Positions 46,753-56,876 of a DNA stretch of 64,000 nucleotides are shown here, piece after piece (the stretch's first letter is position 1; each line of letters opens with the position of its first letter). The notes under the pieces are model-generated. The model was not told the origin of the DNA, did no database searches, and saw only the letters and a list, made by a program, of their open reading frames with translations. The translations under genes and the position numbers were made by a program. This DNA comes from Vigna angularis (lineage: Eukaryota; Streptophyta; Magnoliopsida; Fabales; Fabaceae): positions 49,759,630-49,823,629 of the forward strand of contig NC_068970.1 of NCBI RefSeq assembly GCF_016808095.1, read 5' to 3'.

Positions 46753-47176
46753 TGATGGAAGCTTAGCCATGCTTAGAATGACCTGGGCCTTGCAGACAAA
46801 GCTTCAAAAACCGAGAACAGTATTGGTGCAGCGGATTGAAATCAGCACTGTGGATGCAGCGAAAATTGAGTGAGATTGATTGATGGTTGGTGTGTTTGAG
46901 TGGAATGAGTATGTGTGGGAACCTCACAGCTCATAAGTCATTCCATCAATTCTTGTAGCTCACAAGAAATAAATCCAATGAGAAAGGGGAACTGTTCAAG
47001 GATTTCATAAGAGGAGTGACACTAAGCTAGGGAGGTCTGGACAACCTCAAAGACTTCCAAAGGGAAAACATGAAAACTATAACAAATATGGGTCACCTTT
47101 CTCATTTCTAATGTGACCCCTAGCTCTCATCTACCTAGCTTCACCATTGCTTAAGCCCAATTCATATACTACATCA
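46753..47176 (-). mobile_element. Possible LTR (TGATG...CATCA) next to a copia-type primer-binding site
   Basis: Plus-strand TGATGGAAGC at 46753 and CTACATCA at 47176 form mirror ends. The minus strand would read TGATGTAGTA...GCTTCCATCA followed directly by AAGTGGTATCTAGAGCC. No second LTR or target duplication was found, so the assignment is tentative. Confidence 0.35.
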
Positions 47177-48794
47177 AAAGAGGATACTTGTTGGACATAG
47201 TAGATGTCATAACTGAGGAGATTTCAAAGTTTCATGTTCTGAACCTAATGGCTTGGCCTGGAGACAGACCCTTTCAAATGGGGGAATCTAGTGTAGTTAT
47301 AGTGGTAGAAGAGCAACCACAACCATAACAACTAACACCACCACAAAAAAACTTAGTAAAATCCAACACCAGCACCTCAACAACAACAACAATAGCCATA
47401 ACAGGACACCTCTTCAGAGCATATTTAATTTGTTAGCCCTACTCTACAAGAAAAAGTTCCTTATAATGAATGAACAAAGGAAGGAAACACAAAGTTCCTT
47501 ATAATGGGAACTAAACATACCAACGTATCTTTATCTTAACACTACTCTAACTATAATAACTATCTCCATTATACCTAACTCATCATTTTCAATCCAAATC
47601 CATATCACTTCCTGTTTACCTCTTTTCTACCAATATTTTCCTTCCCACTACTTCTCATTCTAAACCTAACCAATAAATCAATTCAACTCCTCTTCTGTAA
47701 CATCTTTACTCTCACTCTATATATCTCTCTCTCATATTATATAATTGAAACTTACATTCTTCTTATGCTACATTTTAGGGGAAATATATTGACTAAAGTT
47801 TAATAGGACAGGAGGCTTTACCATAGAAGGATAGTGTGGTATGATATGGTCAAGTGTATTTGATGTAATCAAATCATACAATACTTCCCTATACACCCAA
47901 CACAGATTGAACAGGATTTGGAAAACTAATTAATCAAACAAACTCAAACAAACAATGATTAAAAAATCAGAACACAAGACAGTAAAGGATAACGATGAAC
48001 AACACGTCAATTGAAGAAAACTAATAGCACCCATACAGATCAACACAACACTGAATCAAACAAACACAGAATTGTAATAGTCCAAAGGAACTCACTCACC
48101 TTTGCTTCCTTCACTACGGGCTTTCGCAACTCCAAATAGTATATGTCTTCGTCCTTAATACGAGTAAGAATCTTCTTAAACCGCCACACAATAGCCTCAA
48201 TGGATGCTTCCTAACACTCCAACCACGGCTTGGGAGTCGAACCATGTCAAAAAAAAAAACAGATTAGGGTTCGCCATTTTCACTATTTAAGGATTTCATC
48301 GATTGCTCAACATTACGATTTAATTACCAGATGAAGGTACTCTTTCAGCACCGAACCGAACCGAACAATGACGCCCAACAACAGTGTTTGATGAAGGAGA
48401 CAACTCGAGAGAGAGAGGATGAAGAACCAAAGCGCGATGGACAACGAAAGTGGAGAGGGCTCGAGACAGGGACGACCAGACGAAGAGGGCTCGACACAGG
48501 GACAACCCAAGCTCCAGGCTTGGACAGAGAAAGCAATCAACCAAACAAGCTCAAAGCTTCGAAATCGCGATAGTGAAATGATCAAAATGCAGCTGCCACA
48601 CTGGAACTCAGTTGCGAGAGATCAACGAAGAAAGCAATCTCGTGATTGGGAGAATCGAAGGAGGAGTAAGAAGGAGCATTTTAGGTTTTCTGGAGAAAGA
48701 GTTTTGTCGAGAAAGAAAGGGGAAACATTTCGAGAGAGATGCATATTTTAGCATTTTAGGAACAGTTTCAATTTTTTAATTTATTTTTTCCTTA
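47177..48794. other. CACTA 5' region (leader/promoter side)
   Basis: Mostly non-coding. Minus-strand 48213-48100 reads EASIEAIVWRFKKILTRIKD, then EDIYYLELRKPVVKEAK, up to a good GT donor, and may be one exon of unknown origin. The GC-rich 48330-48700 contains a short duplication (AGGGCTCGA(G/C)ACAGGGAC twice) and keeps several frames open. It looks like captured 5' untranslated or genomic DNA, not a gene. Confidence 0.4.
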
Positions 48795-49060
48795 AATCCG
48801 TATGTATTATCAGCCGGTAAGATTTTATCCCCTTTCATACGGAAAATACATACGGTTTATCCATGGGAAGCTTTGCGCTCAAAGGCGCCAACCTTACATA
48901 GGGACCTTATATACGGAAATTCCGTATGTAGATATTTTCTCTCATTATATACGGCATTTTCCGTATGTAACTCATCCGTATATTAAATCCGTATATAATA
49001 GATATATTATATACGGATCTAAATCCGTATATATTGATCCGCAGATAACTGACTAATTTC
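48795..49060. repeat. CACTA right subterminal repeats (ATCCGTATGTA/ATCCGTATATA)
   Basis: Roughly a dozen copies of CCGTATRTA or the complement in both orientations, matching the motif at the left end but more degenerate (CCGTATGTA variants). Confidence 0.8.
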
Positions 49061-49068
49061 TTGTAGTG

Positions 49069-49567
49069 AAACTAGATGTACAATGGAGAAGAATGAGATA
49101 GAAAAACCCTAAAAGTTGAAGATGGAAGCTCCCGCATCCAAATCTGCCTTCAAAGAGTGGAAGAGTGTGTTGTTGTGCCTCCTCTGCCAAAGATACAAAA
49201 CCTAGGGCGTTTGGGTCCTTTAAATAGAGTGGAATCAAAATAGAAACGAAGCCTAGGCCCATCTCGTTGGCGCTCAGCGCCCCACTTTGGGTGCCCGGGT
49301 GTGCTGCGCCACATATTCTGGCGCTCAGCTTCACTTGGAAGGCAAGCAGGCGTGGTTCAGGAAAAGTGCCGCTCAGCGCCGTAGAAAGGGTGCCCAGGCG
49401 GTGTGCAGTACTAAAACTTACGCTAAGGGCTCCAAAAAGGGCGCTCAAGCTTCGGGCCTTCTTACTTTCTGGTGCTTTTTCAGCTCTTTCTGAGCTCCAT
49501 CTCCTTGGCACTTCAGCTCTGCTTCCATATTATCTCATTTCGTGCCAAAACAAGGGAATTTAGTTGA
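49069..49567 (-). repeat. gypsy LTR, proximal part (continuation of 35966-36672)
   Basis: Restarts exactly where the left part stops, with the family phrases 'tagatgtacaatggagaa' and 'gaagctcccgc'. The start of the LTR (TGATAACGG side) is missing beyond 49567. GC-rich 'gcgctcagcgcc' repeats occupy 49268-49455. Confidence 0.75.
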
Positions 49568-49859
49568 AAAGGTTAAATATTATTTATAGTGATTAATGAC
49601 TGGACGTAGAATCTGTTGATTCGAACCAGGATAAAATCTTTAGTGTGATTTTCTTTGACTCTATAACTGTTGTGTTTAAACTATTTGACAAAAGTCCTAA
49701 AATAAAATCATAATTTTTAAAAGAACCAATTCACCCCTCCCCTCTTAGTTATTGACTGTTATCACACTTTATAAAACGTTTCGTTGTGTGATACAAATCT
49801 CAACATAGACTATCACGCCTAAATTCCTTAACTGAAAAGAGTTCAGTTGTAAGTACTTT
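49568..49859 (+). mobile_element. Copia LTR fragment
   Basis: 'gactggacgtagaatctg' and 'gattcgaaccaggataaaa' at 49599-49636 are the reverse complement of the 'cctggttcgg...tacgtccagtc' block of the copia LTRs, so this piece is in plus orientation. It is followed by 'ccaattcacccctcccctc'. Confidence 0.5.
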
Positions 49860-49867
49860 AATTCTCT

Positions 49868-50125
49868 TTAGAATTGCAATCAAATATTGCTTACATGAAG
49901 ATCATGACATGGCAAAAGTAGACGATGATTCTCTAGCAAAGAAGATGAATAAATTATACAAGTTGAATAAAGGATTGATAAAGCTAGAGTGGGACTTAAG
50001 AGTATTTAGCCTCCAATGTCATGTGCTATTATATATTACTCTAAATGATGCACTTGAGGTCTTTGGTGGAGAAAGGACGTTAAAGATTTTAATCCTAACA
50101 TTATTTAAATATTTAAATTGGTACT
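49868..50125 (+). pseudogene. CACTA ORF2 fragment
   Basis: The frame from 49909 reads LNKGLIKLEWDLRVF and [19 protein letters not shown], aligning with LKKGPVELEWELRIF and YIDFNDVVEIVAGEIMLNI at 1201-1340. Only this one exon survives, ending in a microsatellite. Confidence 0.55.
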
Positions 50126-50131
50126 TCTTAA

Positions 50132-50147
50132 TATATATATATATATG

Positions 50148-50212
<65 letters not shown>

Positions 50213-50250
50213 GTATGTATATATATATATATATATGTATGTATATATTT
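50132..50250. repeat. (TA)n/(TATG)n microsatellite
   Basis: About 120 bp of TA with interspersed TGTA. It generates long Tyr/Ile frames on both strands that are not genes. Confidence 0.95.
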
Positions 50251-50251
50251 A

Positions 50252-50968
50252 TGATGGAGAATGATCCTCCAACAAGTTGATGAAGCTCCATAAAGATGAC
50301 ATGATGTAGCGGAAGCAATGAAGAAGAGATGAACATACTTGAAGTTGTGGTTTGAATGAACTTTCCTTAAAGAAGGTTTGGCCAACATTGAAGTGTAAGG
50401 AAGAAGAAGTCTAAGTATAAGACAACTCCTAGTGAGAACTAAGAAAATTGAGGCTTGCAAATTTAGCAAATTTTTCACTTACATCATTCAAGTTCTAAAA
50501 TGTTCACAAAGGGTGTCTCTCCTTTTGTGGTGAAGGAGAAGGCTAGAGTTCATACATTCCTAAGGAGTCTAAAAGCATTAAATGAAGAGCCTAAACATTA
50601 AATGAGGAGCCTATGCTTGTAACTAACTAATCAAAGCATTCTCCATCATTACATGAGGAGTCTATGTTTGTAACTAACTAGTCAAAGCATTAAATAAGGA
50701 GCCTCCTTTGATGTCTACTCCTTCTAAACCCAAAATGAAACCCATTTAGGCGTTAGTTACCCTATTAAGGCCCTAATGATGAACTAAGCTACTTTTAAGG
50801 CCACCAAGCCTTCTTAACAAAGGTAAACAAAGTTGTTAGCCGAATACAATGAAACTATATTACATATTTACAAGGCTTAAGAGAAAGTAAGAACAAGCTT
50901 GAAAAGCATCTTCCACGAGAGTGGAAGTCCTTGAAGTCCTTATTCTTCTTTTATTCACCAAGTCCAAG
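50252..50968. mobile_element. LTR-like unit (TGATGGAGAATGATCC), first part
   Basis: Starts TGATGGAGAATGATCC and, after the gypsy insertion, ends ...GATTTTCCATCA at 58630 (second part 58597-58630), about 751 bp in total. The mirror TGATGGA...TCCATCA ends fit an LTR. A matching 5-bp target duplication was not found. Internally it has repeated 'aagcattaaatgaggagcct' units (50573-50705). Confidence 0.45.
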
Positions 50969-52788
50969 TGATGGAGGTCGCACCCATACAAATTTAATGT
51001 GCAAATAAGAATGCATTATAATACTAGGAAGTGACTCCTAGGTCGTCTCTCAAGGACCAAATGTGGTTCGAGACTTAGGTCAAACACGCAGTGTGGGGGG
51101 GAGGGGTTTGAAAGTGTTTTTGCAAGGAAAATTAAACTAAATTAAAACACGAAGTTAAACATAACTGAAAGCTGAAAGAAATGTGGAAAACATGTAAGAC
51201 TGAACGGTCCTAAAGTGAGACCGAACGATTGTAAAGCGAAGACCGAACGATCTCTAAAGAAACGAAATGGAAATCCAAGAAATTTGGAAACCAAACGGTA
51301 AAAGAAACTTGAACAACAAAGGTAAAGGCCAAACGGTCCTACAGGTGACCGAATGGTACTAAGATTAAGACCGAACGATCTCTAAAGAAAGGAAATGGAA
51401 ATGAGTAGAAACATGAAAGTCGAACGATAAAAGCAACTTGAAAAATAAAGGTCGAACGGTCTCTAACAATGAAGCATGTTAGAGACCGAACGACGTTATT
51501 GGAAAACCGAATAGTACTTCAGTAAAGGCATAAGTAATAAACTTCCAGAATCAAAACGCAGCAGAAATGAAAGTAGAAAACGCAAGAGTCATGCTGAACA
51601 AAACTTAAACAGCAGAACGTGAATTTGCAATTGGAAAATGCACCAGAAACAGAAAACGCCAATGAACAGTAAAATGATGAACTACAACAGTAAAGAGGAC
51701 GAAATGAACAGTAGAACGCAGCAATGAATAGTATAAAGACCGAATGCAAAGAAGAAATGACGAAATGAACAGTAGAAAGCCGATTGGAAACAACAAATGA
51801 ACAGTCAAAACACAAAATGAAGAAGAAGCTTGAAGACAGAAACAGATTAAAGTATGAAATTGCAAAGAAAATGAGTTCAATACATGAAAAGTAAAGGAAA
51901 ACAAACCTAAAACCTCCCCCAAAAGGGGAGAAGAAGAAGCTCCAAAACTAAAACGTCAAAGTGGGGGCTGTAACCTTCAGAGAAATAGTCTTTTAGGGTT
52001 TAATATAACCCAAAAGACCAAAATGACCTAAAGTTGGGACCAAAGTCCTAGAGTTTGACCCAATGACATTCTAAGACAAAATTAAACTCTAATACTAACG
52101 TGATCACCATCTTGAAGTCCCAGAATGTGCTTCCAACACTGCTGTTGAGTTTCTCTGGTCACTTTATCTGACCTTTCGGTCAATAAGGGATCAGACCGTT
52201 CGGTTCAACAATGCTCTAAGAGCTCAGGAACTGGTGAGTTATAGTCTTTACATGACCGTTCGGTCATGCACTCCTAGACCGTTCGATCGTTCATTCTCAA
52301 ACAACAGTGGTCTGCTATTCGTTCTCTAACCATTCGGTCCAACACTGCTCAGACCGTTCGGTTCTTTGGTGCTCGTCCATTTAGTGCAGGCTTTAGCAGA
52401 CCCTTCGGTATAGGATTCCACATACCATTCGGTGTAGGATTCTCCAGTTCGTTCAGTTAAGTCTTCAACTGACCATTCGGTTCTGTGGTTGTGCACAACC
52501 CTTTAGTGCAATGCCTCAGTAGACCGTTAGGTCAATACTTTAGTAGATCGTTCGGTGCATTATTGAGCAGACTGTTCGGTCAAAACATTCATTCCCTTTC
52601 TCAACCTCTCAAACAGTGATTGTCTTGCACATAATGATTGAAATAATTAAGCCCAAATAATTCAAATTAATTAAAATAAGAATTAGTCTTGAAATTAAGC
52701 CCATATAGTGAAAATGCGACAATAATTGAGAATTAAACACAATTCGATGTGAAAAGCTAAGTGAATAGTGTAAAATAATGACTCATCA
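50969..52788 (-). repeat. 3' LTR of the gag-only gypsy element
   Basis: TGATGAGTCATTATTTTAC at 52788 to GACCTCCATCA at 50969 on the minus strand. It contains about 14 copies of the GACCGTTCGGT motif on the plus strand at 52170-52580 and about 11 copies of GACCGAACGRT at 51200-51510. These two clusters are inverted relative to each other. Confidence 0.85.
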
Positions 52789-53040
52789 AAATAGACCACA
52801 GTTAGTCTTTTGCACTCCTGGGTAAAATCAAGACGCAGAATAAGGAACAATTCTAAATACATCAAGAGTGTGACACAACATTCGGACACATAAATAAAAA
52901 AGACACACAAGACACAAAACATAATTTCACAATCTTCAATGATTCTGGAAAAAGAAAAGGAGTAGACAACATCCTTCACACAGATAATCAGAGAATGCAG
53001 ATACTCATAGAAATCATCCAAGCAATTCCAAAACATGGCG

Positions 53041-54120
53041 AAATAATCAATCAGCTCAAGAGGTGAATCAAAAGCAATAGAACCTCAGGGATGCACTATC
53101 ACTATTTCTCTCAAGTGTCTAGGATAACAATGTCAACTCAATGCACTCAAGAAAGCAAGCAACAAAAACACTTGGCAAGCCTCTAATATCATCACTCAAA
53201 ACATATGCATGTTCAAATCAAAATGTCTTTTATGTATGAAATGGGCCAAGGACAAGGGAGGATATAATATGGATGAGAAATTATAAACATAAGAAGTAGA
53301 GGAGCAATGAGGAACAAGTGTAAACACAATCAAATCACACCCAAAAACTCTAATTCAATCCTCTTCTTGACTCCATTATTCACAAATTGTTTATTTTTCT
53401 CATTTTTTATATTTTTTCCTTTTCTTTTCTCATCTTATTCTTTTCTTTTCTCTCTTCTTAGAACACAATTGTAAGAGACAAGATGCACACATATATACAA
53501 AACAACTAAGAAGAGGAACCAACTAGCCAATTCATAAGAATCCCCAAGAAGACCACACGTGTTCCCAAAACACTTCCAAAGCTTTAAAATTCCCTATGGT
53601 TAAGGTGATCATGGTTTTTCACTTAGCGCTAGTGTATGAGCTTCAAAACAAAGAAAGGGGAAAGCATAGGCTCAAAGGGGTTGTCAAAGGATCAAAACAA
53701 GGTAAGCTTATTTGGCTAGAGAGGCTCAAGAACAAAATTGCCTTTATCACTTCCAAACATGCATATCCATCAAGAGTTATCAAAAAGAGTCAAGCTAAGG
53801 CATATGTGCAAGCAATCAAGAGTCATATCACACAAGAAAGAACATAAAGTGGATCAAATCTCACACAATGTCTTTGTCACAATCAAATCAACCTCTCAAA
53901 CAATATAATCATCTTCCCAAGCAAAGAAAAGCAAGAATTTCAAACCATAAGTATCAATCAAGTGAAGTGAAAAACCTACAACCTAAACAAAGTCCAGAAA
54001 TGAAGAGAATCATGCATAATTGTACACAAGACACTACAAAAACAACCTGGAAAAGACAAAATTCAATCAAAGAAAACAAAAACTAACAAAGGAAAATCAA
54101 AATCTCCCCCAATAGACCAC
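53041..54120 (-). other. Non-coding region between gag and 3' LTR
   Basis: AT-rich with a pyrimidine run (53398-53460). Minus strand near 54104 has GGTCTATTGGGGGAGATTTTG, which resembles a polypurine tract, and 52789 has GTGGTCTATTTTGATGAG. The 3' end may have been rearranged through this shared phrase. Plus-strand frames of 70-80 codons here are not convincing. Confidence 0.5.
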
Positions 54121-54424
54121 ACTTAAACTACACAATGTTCTCAATGTGTCAGAAGCATAAGATCAGAAATCAGAACAATGAACAGATCATGGACAAGTGC
54201 AATAAAAGTGGGGAAAGGAGGAGAAGGGAAAAGAAAACTCCCTTGATCATGGTTGAAGTTGCCAATTTTGGACTATCAGGGAGATGTTTTCTACCACTGG
54301 ATCTAACAAAGAAGTTTTTAAGAGAAACTTCTTCATCCTCCAAATTTGATCAAGTAGGGAAATGTCTTCAACAGTTGGATCTAAGAAGGAAGGATTGTTG
54401 ATGAGCGGGTTCAGCCGGTGCTTA

Positions 54425-55236
54425 TTAATCTTCAACTTTTTGTGTGTGAGCACTTTCGTAGTCAATTGTGGGTGTTTGTTGATCAAATTCATGTGTGCCT
54501 CCTGCAACATGGTTAGTGCAATGTGGTTCCAAAGAAATGACATGTAGAGGTATAACACCCAATCCCAATTTATCAGACTGAACCTCAAATATACTCTCAG
54601 AACATGAATCACTTTCAAATTTAGAAACAATATCAACAATAGGCTTAGATTCATGTTCAGTGCATGGAGAATAAACCTTTAGATGTGATAGCAAAAAGTG
54701 GTTCTCATCATGTAGAGAGGTACAATTAAAAGCATGCTCATCAACAATATAATCATCAACATACCTATCAACAACATAATCATGAATAGCACAATCATCA
54801 ACAGAATAATCAATTTGAGGTATGCTTACCTCTACTTCCCTAAAGATTGGTTGAGTGGTGGAAGATGAAGGTGGTCTACCAAGCTCAAAAGTGTTACTCA
54901 TGCCTGCCTGGTCCTCAAAATCTTCATCAGTCTCCTTAGATGCAAGAGTAGGGACATAGGGCGATGAGAAAGTAGGTGGCACAGTGAACACATGACTCTG
55001 GTTCCCATCCCCTAGGTCAATGGCACTAACATCATCTGGAATCTAAACAGCCTGAAAATTTAATTTCTCTTAATCTCGAGATTGTTCCTTAGTGAGCTGA
55101 GTAGCCATCTGCCCCATCTGATCAATCAAATTTTGAATTGACGCTCTGGTATCTTACATGAATTGAATGTTCTGCATGGCCATCTGCCTCAATAACTCCT
55201 CCAATGTAGTATCAGAAGTAGAAGGTTGAGGAGCTA
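54425..55236 (-). pseudogene. Gag-polyprotein 3' part, downstream of nested LTR
   Basis: Minus-strand frame of about 188 codons (54991-54425) beginning MFTVPPTFSSPYVPTLASKE. It is acidic, with IDYSVDDCAIHDYVVDRYVD and similar Asp/Tyr/Val-rich repeats. I do not recognise a domain; it follows gag in this non-autonomous family. Between 55236 and 54991 the frame is broken (QQMAQ-type low complexity). It is separated from the capsid region by the solo LTR. Confidence 0.5.
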
Positions 55237-56259
55237 TGTCAGGAGCGGCTGCAGCGGAATGGTTAGCGTGGAATAACAAACCAAGAGGGTTTTTAATTCA
55301 AACGTGTGCCTTTTAATTTCTACTCAATTAAACTTACTTAGCAATTAATATTGACAAATAAAGAGAGTAAGGTTGAGAGAAATTTGCACAGATGATTTTA
55401 TCCTGGTTCGGATCTTACTAATCCTACGTCCAGTCGTTTATCTCAAAGCAAGATAAACAATTCACTAATCACAAAACAATTACAAATTACAATCACAAAG
55501 AAACAATTTGTAAGAGTTTAGAAACCACCTCTCTTGATACCACAAGAGATGAAACTACACCTCCTTTGAGTCTTCACAAAGGATGAACACCTCCTCCGAA
55601 TACTTCACGAAGGATGAACACCTCCTCCGAATACTTCACGAAGGATGATTCTCTTCCGAACACCTCCTTAGACACACCAAGGATGAACCGGCTATTTCCT
55701 CTGTCACCGTAGCAGCACTTCACCAGCTCCACAGACAAGAGTTTCACAAGCCGAACAAGAACACACAAGTCTCAAGAATTTCTGAGTATTTTGAGCACAA
55801 GGGAAGAGTTTCTGTGTCTCTAGTTGTTCTTCTTGAGAGGAAATGAGAGTCTATTTATACACTCATCCAAAAGCTCTTCCATTTTTTGTTTTCAGCCTTT
55901 CTTACTGTGTTAATCGATTAGCTACAGTGGTTAATCGATTAACACTCCAACGGATAGTCCAACGACTCTAAAAACGGCTAGTTTTTCAAACGGTCACTGT
56001 GTTAATCGATTAACACCCTCTGTTAATCGATTAGCTACAGTGTTTTGCTACAGTACATTGCTACAGTAATGTGCTACAGTATTTTGCTACAGTATTTTGC
56101 AAAACACTTTCTTTTTCTAATCTAAGTCCTATACATATTTCTAAGAGTATTACAAAAGCTTTCCATAGCAATACAAGTCTTCATAACATCTTGAATCTTG
56201 ATTTCTTCTTGACTTGATTTGGACATCATCAAAACTTCATTTTCATCATTTTGCTAACA
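55237..56259 (-). mobile_element. Solo copia (Sirevirus-like) LTR with TSD AGCTA
   Basis: On the minus strand it starts TGTTAGCAAAATGATGAAAA at 56259 and ends GCAGCCGCTCCTGACA at 55237. AGCTA flanks it at 55232-55236 and 56260-56264. It is 1023 bp long, highly similar to the LTR at 61427-62487, and has no internal region. AATCGATT palindromes lie at 55915-56035 and GCTACAGT repeats at 55931-56097. A 31-bp duplication (GGATGAACACCTCCTCCGAA unit) lies at 55582-55643. Confidence 0.95.
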
Positions 56260-56264
56260 AGCTA

Positions 56265-56875
56265 TTCGGGTAGGAGCATCATGTTGCTGACTCTGGTATT
56301 CCTGGACTGGTGTAGGAGACATGCAAGAATTCTGGAATAATGGTTCTTGATATTGATATTGATATTGCTGCTATGGAGTACCATACCATCCCAGGTTAGG
56401 ATCATTCCATCTAGGATAGTTGCTATAACCATACTGATCAAAATAATGCTGAGCAAGGAAGAATTCATCCAAGAACAGTCGCTTAAAATCTTCCCAAAAA
56501 TCGATAGATCTTGGAGCAAGACCATAAAGCCAATCCCTTGCTGCTCCTTGTAATGAGTGCGAAAATGCCCTTAAGAACATGTGATCGTCCAGGACATGTG
56601 GAGGTTTCATTGAAGAGCAAATGATGTGGAACTCCTCTAAATGTTTATGTGGGCATTCACCTGCAAAACCATGAAACTTAGGCAAAAAATGTATCAGTCC
56701 AGTGGTGAGAACGCAATAAACTTCATCCTCATTTGATGTAACCGGCTCCCAATGAGTACTCTCACGAGTGGGAGGATGAGTCATATTGTTCTCAACATAG
56801 AAATCAGCAGAATATACATCACAATCAGAGTAACATGTAGAAGAAGAATCCTAATCATAGGCACAACAGAAGAAG
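56265..56875 (-). pseudogene. gypsy gag capsid-domain region
   Basis: The minus-strand frame has FLPKFHGFAGECPHKHLEEF, SMKPPHVLDDHMFLRAFSHS, LQGAARDWLYGLAP and FWEDFKRLFLDEFF, the conserved order of the plant retrotransposon gag (capsid) domain. The open part begins at 56784 (MTHPPTRESTHWEP), but the frame also extends upstream (CYSDCDVYSADFYVENN) to a TAG near 56855. Downstream it reaches YSNYPRWNDPNLGWYG, then the solo LTR. Capsid proteins assemble the particle that packages the RNA. Confidence 0.75.
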
Positions 56876-56876
56876 C

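Larger units (their letters stand above)
36673..49068 (-). mobile_element. 12.4-kb CACTA (En/Spm) transposon with TSD AAA
   Basis: The left end is CACTACAAGAAAAAAGTG (36673) and the right end on the minus strand is CACTACAAGAAATTAGTC (49068). They share 12 terminal bases. AAA flanks both sides (36670-36672 and 49069-49071), and the interrupted gypsy LTR is continuous across the insertion. Subterminal ATCCGTATATAA repeats occur at both ends. Genes on the minus strand: TNPD (44549-40854, four stops) and TNPA (39158-37296, open). Cargo: a host NPF-like gene fragment (39315-40747) on the plus strand and an LTR-like insertion near 46753-47176. Confidence 0.95.

Noticed and set aside
48313..48751. 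Plus- and minus-strand frames of 60-110 codons near the CACTA right end
   Set aside because: GC-rich with a short internal duplication. All frames lack domains and are likely captured untranslated DNA.
50019..50478. Tyr/Ile repeat frames on both strands
   Set aside because: Translation of a TA/TATG microsatellite.
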